Shown piece after piece: positions 24,256-29,497 of a stretch of 29,497 bases of DNA. Positions within the stretch are counted from its first letter, which is position 1. Each line of letters starts with the position of its first letter. The stretch lies in the NCBI RefSeq assembly GCF_042432905.1, contig NZ_JBHLWI010000017.1:1-29497 (forward strand), in the 5' to 3' direction. Source of the stretch: Fontibacter flavus. GTDB taxonomy: Bacteria > Bacteroidota > Bacteroidia > Cytophagales > Cyclobacteriaceae. A program made the position numbers and the translations under genes. The notes beneath the pieces were generated by a model, which saw nothing but the letters and a program-made list of their open reading frames with translations, ran no database searches and was not told where the DNA came from.

Positions 24256-25506
24256 TTAATAAAAATCGCTTAAAGGTATCCTTGCAGTCTGAATTTTTCT
24301 AAATGCGTCTGAATCATCAGTCCAGGCAATCCAAATGTGATCCTTGTCTTTACTGATTTGCGGAAATCCGCTGGATCTTTTTTCCGATGAAGAAGCGATT
24401 GTGATCGGGTTTCCCAGTTTTTTATCAATACTGACAGTTCTCATCATTATTCTGCCTTCTTCCATCCAGCTGATCAGTGCGGTAGTTTTATTAATTAATT
24501 CTATATCTACACGCCCTACAGTTTTGCCCAAATCAATCCTGATGGGTGTTTCGAATGAAGCGCCATGGTCTTTTGAAAAAGAAACTTTGACAGTAGGGAT
24601 GTCCAATGCTGCTGAATACCAAGCTGTGGCCACTATATTTTCCAGGCTGGTAATTCTGGGACCATTTACAGGACAGGCAGCGATTTCCCAAAGATCCATG
24701 TAAACAGGTTCAGTCTGGGACCATTGCTCCCCTTCCAGTCGGACAATTCCTATATCCCTTATTTCTGTTTCAGATCGGTCTCTGAACACCACCACTGGAC
24801 CATTATCGGTTATTGTACCGGATGTTTGACAGCAATCACAAACACGATCATCAAGCAACCATTCGTCAATCTTGCTGCCATCACTGTTCAAAAGAGCAGC
24901 CCTTAAGTTCATCTGACCTTTATGGGAATGATGTTCGTGCTGGTCATGACCTCCTCCAGTATTCCGTCCATCTAGCCAGGTAATCAGCATATTATCTCCC
25001 CATGGGCTCATGGATACGAAACCATGTTCTTTTTGGGTGGTATCATCATGAAGTGTGAATGCCTCTGTCCAATCTAATCCATTTTTGGATAATATTATTT
25101 TGATGTCGTAAGCAAATGTTCCTTGCCCGCTCTTTTCCAAATAAAAGGCGATTAATGTTCCATCTTCAAAAGTGGCTAATTGCGGATAATCTGCCCAATT
25201 TACAAACCAATTATCTCCCTCAGCTATTAGGTTTCCAGGAGTCCAATCATTGCCATTCCATTTGGCGTATTTGAATGAATTGCCATCCTCTCTTCTTTCT
25301 ATCCATGACAGGTAGGTTTCTCCATTTTTGCTACTAAATAAAAATGGTTCTTCTATATGTGCATCAGAAGAAAAGAATGTTTGAATGCTTTCTACTGTAA
25401 TGCCATTTTTTTTCGAAATATTTGATTTTTCAGCGCAAGAAAAAAGGGCTAATACCAGCATTAGCTCCTTGATTTTTAACATTAAATGGAATGGCCTGAT
25501 TTTCAT
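24256..25506 (-). CDS. Sialidase-fold (BNR-repeat) lipoprotein with Cys/His metal-like motifs
   Basis: 416 residues. The signal peptide ends in lipobox LFSC (Cys24). The rest has repeated beta-propeller blades with Asp-box-like turns (SKNGLDWTEAF, SKDHGASFETP). I see no sialidase Arg triad or Tyr/Glu pair that would make it a true sialidase. Two striking local motifs are a His-rich loop GGGHDQHEHHSHKG (184-197) and DDRVCDCCQTS (Cys223, 225, 226) with a later CPVNGPR (Cys278). These could bind a metal or cofactor. Its ATG overlaps the response-regulator stop as ATGA, so it is translated with that two-component system, an unusual partner for a sialidase-like protein. Confidence 0.75.
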   Translation of the reverse strand: MKIRPFHLMLKIKELMLVLALFSCAEKSNISKKNGITVESIQTFFSSDAHIEEPFLFSSKNGETYLSWIERREDGNSFKYAKWNGNDWTPGNLIAEGDNWFVNWADYPQLATFEDGTLIAFYLEKSGQGTFAYDIKIILSKNGLDWTEAFTLHDDTTQKEHGFVSMSPWGDNMLITWLDGRNTGGGHDQHEHHSHKGQMNLRAALLNSDGSKIDEWLLDDRVCDCCQTSGTITDNGPVVVFRDRSETEIRDIGIVRLEGEQWSQTEPVYMDLWEIAACPVNGPRITSLENIVATAWYSAALDIPTVKVSFSKDHGASFETPIRIDLGKTVGRVDIELINKTTALISWMEEGRIMMRTVSIDKKLGNPITIASSSEKRSSGFPQISKDKDHIWIAWTDDSDAFRKIQTARIPLSDFY

Positions 25507-26195
25507 TCTGACACCACAAGTTTAAAGCCTTCTCCATGTACAGTAATGATCTGTACTTTGGGATCTTCTTTGAGTATTTTCCTGATTTTACTCAAATATA
25601 CATCCATACTCCGAGCATTAAAATAGGAATCGTCTCCCCAAATTTGTTTCAAAGCATGACTTCTGTTGACCAGTTTGTTGACTTCTGAGGCCAAAAGCCT
25701 GATCAGCTCATTTTCTTTGGAAGTCAGTTTGTGATCTCCGGAAGGACCTTTGATATACTGCTCGTCATAATGAAGTTCAAAACTTCCGAAATTATACACT
25801 TTTAGTGCCTGTACGTCTGTACTTTTCTGGGTCCTTCTCAGGATAGCAGCAATCCTCAGCAACAGCTCCTCCATACTAAAGGGTTTGGTGATGTAGTCAT
25901 CTGCCCCGATTTTCAAGCCTTCAATGATATCGTCTTTGAGATTTTTGGCCGTGAGGTATATGATAGGTAAGTCTTCCTGCACCTTTTTGATTTCTTTACC
26001 GAGGGTAAAGCCATCTTTTTTGGGCATCATGATATCCAAAATTGCCAGATCATATTTGTCTTTCTTGAATTTTGACCAACCTTCTTCCCCATCCCTACAA
26101 AGAGTGGGTTCATATCCTTTCATGGATAAATATTCCTGAAGGATGTCCCCTAAATTAGGGTCATCTTCTACTACTAAAAGTTTTGCTTTACTCAT
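25503..26195 (-). CDS. OmpR-family response regulator
   Basis: 230 residues. The receiver domain (1-120) has the acidic pair Asp11/Asp12, phospho-acceptor Asp54 (LAILDIMMP), Thr82 and Lys104 (KPFS). A winged-helix DNA-binding domain follows (about 130-228, with LTSKENELIRLLASEVNKLV and MDVYLSKIRKIL). It overlaps the kinase gene by 4 bases (ATGA) upstream and the lipoprotein gene by 4 bases downstream, so the three are coupled. It is the kinase's likely cognate and may bind the TTAACA direct repeat ahead of the operon. Confidence 0.94.
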   Translation of the reverse strand: MSKAKLLVVEDDPNLGDILQEYLSMKGYEPTLCRDGEEGWSKFKKDKYDLAILDIMMPKKDGFTLGKEIKKVQEDLPIIYLTAKNLKDDIIEGLKIGADDYITKPFSMEELLLRIAAILRRTQKSTDVQALKVYNFGSFELHYDEQYIKGPSGDHKLTSKENELIRLLASEVNKLVNRSHALKQIWGDDSYFNARSMDVYLSKIRKILKEDPKVQIITVHGEGFKLVVSE

Positions 26196-27895
26196 TGTTT
26201 TTTGGGGAGTTTAAGGGTAAATGTACTACCTTTTCCTAATTCACTGCTTACACTGATTTCACCATTATGTGCCTCAAGCATGGTTTTGACATAGGCAAGG
26301 CCTAGACCAAATCCTTTTACATCATGCACATTGCCGGTTGGAACCCGGTAAAATTTATCAAATATTTTTTTAACAGCGTCTCTTGACATGCCGATGCCAT
26401 TATCCATTACGGTAATCAATACTGAACCGTTTTGACTCCAAGCTTTCAAATGAATCGCCGGGTGCTCGTTAGAGTATTTGACAGCATTATCCAGAAGATT
26501 ATTGATAATATGGGATAAGTGGAAAGGATCAGCTTCAATATAGGGTTCTTTTAGGTTAGTTTCCAAAGAAATAGACCCTCCTTTATTTTCTACCTGAAGG
26601 GCGATATGTTGTTTGGCATTTTCCAAAAGGTCCACCAGATTGACTGTTTCAATCTTGAGTTTGAAGTCTTTTTTATCCAAAGTAGCTGCCTGGAGCACTT
26701 TTTCTACCTGGGATCCCAATCTTTTATTCTCATCTTTAATGATGCCTATGTAACGGTTTCTAAATGAATCTTGGTTCATCAACTCAGGGTCCTGCAAGGC
26801 TTCCACCGCCAAGCTGACAGTTGCGATTGGGGTTTTAAACTCATGGGTCATGTTGTTGATAAAGTCATTTTTGATCTCAGAAAGGTTTTTCTGTTGGATG
26901 ATTACCTTGATGGCGTAAATAAAACAGAAAATGACAATGGCTATAAACAACATGGAGCTCAGAACGGGCAGCCATATTTGCTGGAGTATGTAAAGTCTTT
27001 TGTATGGGAAATTGATGACAAGATAATTTTCTTTCCCCAAAAGGTCACTTGGGAATAATCTTGCCTGAAGACCTTGGTTTAAGGTAGTGGAATCCTGAAT
27101 AACCGAAATGGGAATAAGTTTTCCTTGGTCATTGATAATTCCCAGATCAAAACGCTGCTCAATCCCTTTTTCCTTCAAATAGTTTTTGACCAATAGCCTT
27201 ACCTGAGCAGTGTCAATTCTTTCCAGTATGTCTTTTTGTCCCTCCAGCAGTTCTTCCCAAGCCTGGTTCATGGCTTCGATTTTGAGATTGGTATACCTGA
27301 TTTTCTCAAAAGCATCTTTGGGTATGTTGTATTCTTCTATGAATTCCTGGTCAAGGTTATACCTGCCTCTGCCTGAATTCTCCATGTAATTAAAATATTG
27401 GAGCTGCCTTTCTCTTTCTTCCAATAAGATTGCCATTTCATCAGGAGTAAACATAGAAGAAGCAATCTGCGGCGTCAGATAGGTAAAGAAATTATCCAAA
27501 TCTGTAAAAAGTGACAAGTCCACGCCCCTGGATTCTACTAATCTTCTAAACCTTTGGCTGACAGTAGGCATTGGCTGTAGCATCATGGAGTCGGTCAATG
27601 ATGGTCTTCTTCTGTTGACTGGCCTTTGTCTGATTTGAACCTGAATCGGTTCTATTTTTTGGAAAAGTGATTTTTGTAATAAAGTGTCCTTTGCCAAAAT
27701 AGAGAGAAAAATGTCGCTGGTCTCCCCCTTTTCCATTTGGTCTATCGCTGAAGAAAGAGATTGATACACATTCTGCTCAAAATTTTCCTCATTGATGCTT
27801 AGGGCATTGTTGACCCAATAGTATTGAAACCCGATCAGTCCAATACTGGCTATGGACATGAGCAGGATGATTAATTTCATTTGGGTTTTGGACAT
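26192..27895 (-). CDS. Sensor histidine kinase with large periplasmic domain
   Basis: 567 residues. Membrane helix 1 (about 7-27) and helix 2 (about 308-333) flank a 280-residue periplasmic sensor of no recognised family, largely helical and rich in Arg and Gln. The cytosolic part has the H-box with His351 (NMTHEFKTPIATV), N-box (HIINNLLDNAVKYS, 462-475), G1 DNGIGM (498-503) and G2 GFGLGL (528-533). There is no HAMP or PAS domain between helix 2 and the H-box. First gene of the three-gene unit. A TAAATTTG element ends four bases before its ATG, hinting at a leaderless message. Confidence 0.93.
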   Translation of the reverse strand: MSKTQMKLIILLMSIASIGLIGFQYYWVNNALSINEENFEQNVYQSLSSAIDQMEKGETSDIFLSILAKDTLLQKSLFQKIEPIQVQIRQRPVNRRRPSLTDSMMLQPMPTVSQRFRRLVESRGVDLSLFTDLDNFFTYLTPQIASSMFTPDEMAILLEERERQLQYFNYMENSGRGRYNLDQEFIEEYNIPKDAFEKIRYTNLKIEAMNQAWEELLEGQKDILERIDTAQVRLLVKNYLKEKGIEQRFDLGIINDQGKLIPISVIQDSTTLNQGLQARLFPSDLLGKENYLVINFPYKRLYILQQIWLPVLSSMLFIAIVIFCFIYAIKVIIQQKNLSEIKNDFINNMTHEFKTPIATVSLAVEALQDPELMNQDSFRNRYIGIIKDENKRLGSQVEKVLQAATLDKKDFKLKIETVNLVDLLENAKQHIALQVENKGGSISLETNLKEPYIEADPFHLSHIINNLLDNAVKYSNEHPAIHLKAWSQNGSVLITVMDNGIGMSRDAVKKIFDKFYRVPTGNVHDVKGFGLGLAYVKTMLEAHNGEISVSSELGKGSTFTLKLPKKQ

Positions 27896-27899
27896 GATA

Positions 27900-27907
27900 C
27901 AAATTTA
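27900..27907 (-). promoter_or_regulatory. Possible -7 element of the kinase operon
   Basis: TAAATTTG (27907-27900, minus) matches TAnnTTTG, four bases ahead of the kinase ATG. I see no good -33 TTTG at the right spacing, as might happen at an activator-dependent promoter. Confidence 0.35.
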
Positions 27908-27934
27908 CAGGATAAAATAAGCCTGTTCAGGGGG

Positions 27935-27950
27935 TTAACAATTTTTAACA
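27935..27950. repeat. TTAACA direct repeat upstream of the kinase operon
   Basis: TTAACA occurs at 27935-27940 and 27945-27950, ten bases apart. This is one helical turn, as in operators of OmpR/PhoB-type regulators that bind tandem half-sites. It is about 40-55 bases upstream of the kinase start. A related pair, on the other strand and with 11-base spacing, is at 24082-24098. Confidence 0.45.
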
Positions 27951-27970
27951 GCAAAGGAGCTATGATAACT

Positions 27971-28001
27971 TTTGTCAATAGGATATCAGACACTACTTTT
28001 G
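27971..28001 (+). promoter_or_regulatory. Near-perfect Bacteroidota promoter with no gene behind it
   Basis: TTTG (27971-27974), exactly 19 bases, then TACTTTTG (27994-28001). Both boxes match consensus. Transcription from about 28006 runs into a hairpin terminator from 28050, before the lysA promoter and gene. Confidence 0.6.
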
Positions 28002-28005
28002 AAGC

Positions 28006-28075
28006 AAGTTTATATTTCTTAAATTAGTAATGCAATATTGAGTAAGGGAAAGGGAGATGTATGTCTCCCTTTTTT
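28006..28075 (+). ncRNA. Candidate short untranslated RNA (about 70 nt) upstream of lysA
   Basis: The span lies between the consensus promoter at 27971-28001 and an intrinsic terminator. It contains no worthwhile ORF (only ATG CAA TAT TGA), is AT-rich, and ends in the hairpin with T-run. It could be a small RNA or an attenuated leader for lysA. No RNA family is recognised; the start is inferred from promoter geometry. Confidence 0.35.
28050..28075 (+). terminator. Intrinsic terminator upstream of lysA
   Basis: AAGGGAGA (28050-28057) pairs with TCTCCCTT (28064-28071) around a 6-base loop, with six T at 28070-28075. It faces plus, yet the nearest upstream coding gene is on the minus strand. 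Confidence 0.78.
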
Positions 28076-28091
28076 ATTGCCCTTCTATCCT

Positions 28092-28099
28092 TATCTTTG
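28092..28099 (+). promoter_or_regulatory. -7 element of the lysA promoter
   Basis: TATCTTTG (28092-28099) fully matches TAnnTTTG, 18 bases before the lysA ATG. The -33 position falls in the T-run of the preceding terminator, so the two signals overlap. Confidence 0.45.
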
Positions 28100-28117
28100 C
28101 CCCTTAAATAGAATTTC

Positions 28118-29350
28118 ATGGAAACTAAAGACCAACAGTATCAGATACAAGGTGTCTCTTTGATTGAATTGACGAATCAATTCGGCACTCCTCTATATGT
28201 ATATGATGGCCAAAAAATCCTAGATCAGGTTAAGCAGTTGCAGGATGCTTTTTCTACCGTCAAGCTGAAAATCAAATATGCCACCAAAGCACTTTCCAAC
28301 ATCAACATCTTGAAGTTGATGAAAAAGGCAGGTACTGGAGTGGATGCGGTTTCTATAGAAGAAGTAAGATTATGCCTGCATGCTGGATTTGCACCCAATG
28401 AAATTATGTATACCCCAAATTCTGTTTCTTTTGAAGAAATCCAAGAGGCGGTAGCACTTGGGGTGATGATCAATATCGACAATATCCCCATGTTGGAACA
28501 TTTCGGCACCTATTATGGTCATCAAGTTCCAATTTGTATCCGGCTGAATCCACATATCCTTGCCGGTGGAAATGCCAAAATCTCCGTTGGGCATATTGAC
28601 AGTAAGTTCGGTATCTCGATTTTACAGTTGAAACATGTGCTGAAAGTAGTGGAGGCCTATGACCTGAATGTGATCGGTCTTCACGTACATACAGGCTCAG
28701 ATATATTAGATGCAGAAGTGTTCTTGAAAGGAGCCGAAATTTTATTTGACGCTGCGAGAGAATTCAAAGGACTTAAATTTTTGGATTTTGGAGGAGGGTT
28801 TAAAGTTGCTTATAAGCCTGGTGATATTTCCACGGATATCAAGGAAGTTGGTAATAAGGTATCTGCAGCATTCAAGAATTTTTGTCAGGAATATGGTTCA
28901 GACCTTGAAATATGGTTTGAACCAGGAAAATTTCTCGTGTCAGAATCAGGATATTTATTGGTCAAAACGAATGTGGTGAAGTCCACTCCAGCTTCAACGT
29001 TTGTAGGTGTGGATTCGGGCTTGAACCACCTTATCCGTCCGATGATGTATGATGCCTATCACAGCGTAGTCAATATATCGAGATTGGAGGGGCCAGAGAG
29101 GGTTTATACTATTGTTGGTTATATCTGTGAAACAGACACGATTGCGGCTGACCGAAAACTGAAAGAAGTAAAAGAAGGGGATATTTTGGCCATTAAAAAT
29201 GCAGGCGCTTATGGTTTCAGTATGTCTTCAAATTATAATTCAAGATTGAGGCCAGCAGAAGTCTTGATCTTGGATGGTAAAGCCCACCTCATAAGGGAAA
29301 GAGAAACCTTTGAAGATATACTGAGGCATCAGGTTGACATAGGTTTATAA
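28118..29350 (+). CDS. lysA: Diaminopimelate decarboxylase
   Basis: 410 residues, near the E. coli length (420). It converts meso-diaminopimelate to lysine with pyridoxal phosphate. Lys57 in YATKALSN is the cofactor Schiff-base Lys. GLHVHTGSDI is the His loop stacking on the cofactor, FGGGFK binds its phosphate, EPGKFLVSESG and ICETDT carry substrate-contact residues, and GAYGFSMSSNYNSR is near the C-terminus. Promoter just upstream. Only 24 bases separate its stop from the right-hand IS edge, so its native terminator has been displaced or was never there. Confidence 0.95.
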   Translation: METKDQQYQIQGVSLIELTNQFGTPLYVYDGQKILDQVKQLQDAFSTVKLKIKYATKALSNINILKLMKKAGTGVDAVSIEEVRLCLHAGFAPNEIMYTPNSVSFEEIQEAVALGVMINIDNIPMLEHFGTYYGHQVPICIRLNPHILAGGNAKISVGHIDSKFGISILQLKHVLKVVEAYDLNVIGLHVHTGSDILDAEVFLKGAEILFDAAREFKGLKFLDFGGGFKVAYKPGDISTDIKEVGNKVSAAFKNFCQEYGSDLEIWFEPGKFLVSESGYLLVKTNVVKSTPASTFVGVDSGLNHLIRPMMYDAYHSVVNISRLEGPERVYTIVGYICETDTIAADRKLKEVKEGDILAIKNAGAYGFSMSSNYNSRLRPAEVLILDGKAHLIRERETFEDILRHQVDIGL

Positions 29351-29376
29351 GATTATCCCAACAAAATTCACTAAGG

Positions 29377-29408
29377 GGGTGTCCGAAAAGTCGAGACACC
29401 CTTTTTTT
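29377..29408 (+). terminator. IS-borne hairpin terminator downstream of lysA
   Basis: GGGTGTC and GACACCC pair, followed by T7. It lies within 60 bases of the lysA stop and probably ends its transcript. Confidence 0.6.
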
Positions 29409-29459
29409 ATTGTTGATCTTCTCTAAAATTATTATTTTAGAGTTGAACAAAATACAACA

Positions 29460-29497
29460 ATGTCTAAGGTAGTTTTTAAAAATCAGACTGGCAATTG
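29460..29497 (+). CDS. Transposase, N-terminal fragment (right IS copy, cut by the window edge)
   Basis: ATG at 29460 begins MSKVVFKNQTGN and runs off the end, identical to the frame at 39..1. IS1182-like by its first residues only; family assignment is tentative. It points out of the window, in the same direction as lysA. Confidence 0.55.
   Translation, partial: MSKVVFKNQTGN

Larger units (their letters stand above)
29375..29497 (+). mobile_element. Insertion sequence end, right copy (partial)
   Basis: Perfect inverted copy of bases 2-124. It starts at the G-run after CACTAA, carries the same terminator-like hairpin (29377-29408), then a second AT hairpin (CTCTAAAAT 29421-29429 with ATTTTAGAG 29434-29442) 17 bases before the transposase ATG. 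Flanks at the two IS edges differ, and no shared target duplication is seen. Confidence 0.8.

Noticed and set aside
24256..25506. Calling the lipoprotein an exo-alpha-sialidase
   Set aside because: It has Asp-box-like turns, but the Arg triad and catalytic Tyr/Glu cannot be identified, so only the fold is claimed.
1..29497. tRNA genes, rRNA, CRISPR arrays, phage or defence genes
   Set aside because: I looked on both strands and saw no cloverleaf, regular spaced repeats, or phage or defence protein motifs.

Overview
The window reads as a chromosomal segment of a Bacteroidota bacterium, most likely Cytophagales/Cyclobacteriaceae. The signs are a GldB-type gliding lipoprotein, many lipoproteins and FAS1 proteins, a DUF5117/DUF4953 zinc metalloprotease, a DUF3127 protein, weak Shine-Dalgarno signals, and several promoters of the Bacteroidota form (TTTG, about 19-21 bases, TAnnTTTG). 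The family is inferred from gene content; no marker gene settles it.

Edges. Bases 2-124 and 29375-29497 are perfect inverted copies (123 bp) of one insertion-sequence end: outer terminal repeat, a hairpin plus T-run, then the first codons of a transposase. Either two opposed IS copies flank the segment, or this is a contig that stopped at a repeated IS. Each IS edge lies about 25 bp past the stop of the adjacent gene, transposase co-directional with it.

Layout. 150-1106 is a two-domain FAS1 lipoprotein (-). 1547-2554 is gldB (+), whose end overlaps the convergent unit nth-asnB-glycosyltransferase (6218 to 2523, -). 6337-7200 is a lipoprotein esterase (+). 8058-7239 is an ECF sigma factor with a small overlapping partner (-). 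8456-8818 is a DUF3127 protein with an SSB-like tail (+). 10869-9210 is purK-purE (-), preceded by a 50-residue membrane protein at 10983-11135. 11206-12960 is a membrane-bound MutS-like ATPase (-). 13108-13751 holds two small genes (+) ending in a strong bidirectional terminator. 18678-13773 is a probable phenolic-lipid or quinone locus: type III polyketide synthase and methyltransferase (overlapping, -), mscS downstream, a divergent UbiA prenyltransferase (+) and a flavoprotein oxidoreductase (-). 18801-21332 is the metalloprotease (+), then a Fur regulator (+), a small membrane protein (-), a YcxB-like protein (+), a second FAS1 protein (-) and rlmH (+). 27895-24256 is a tightly overlapping histidine kinase, response regulator and Cys/His-rich sialidase-fold lipoprotein (-). 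28118-29350 is lysA (+).

How the genes work together. Most are housekeeping: purine synthesis (purKE), lysine/diaminopimelate (lysA), base-excision repair (nth), rRNA methylation (rlmH). Two sets look like dedicated systems. The polyketide synthase, methyltransferase, flavoprotein and prenyltransferase together could make a methylated, hydroxylated and prenylated polyketide lipid or quinone. The kinase, regulator and lipoprotein are translationally coupled and probably sense and respond at the envelope. A near-perfect promoter followed about 50 bases later by a terminator, just before lysA, suggests a short untranslated RNA.
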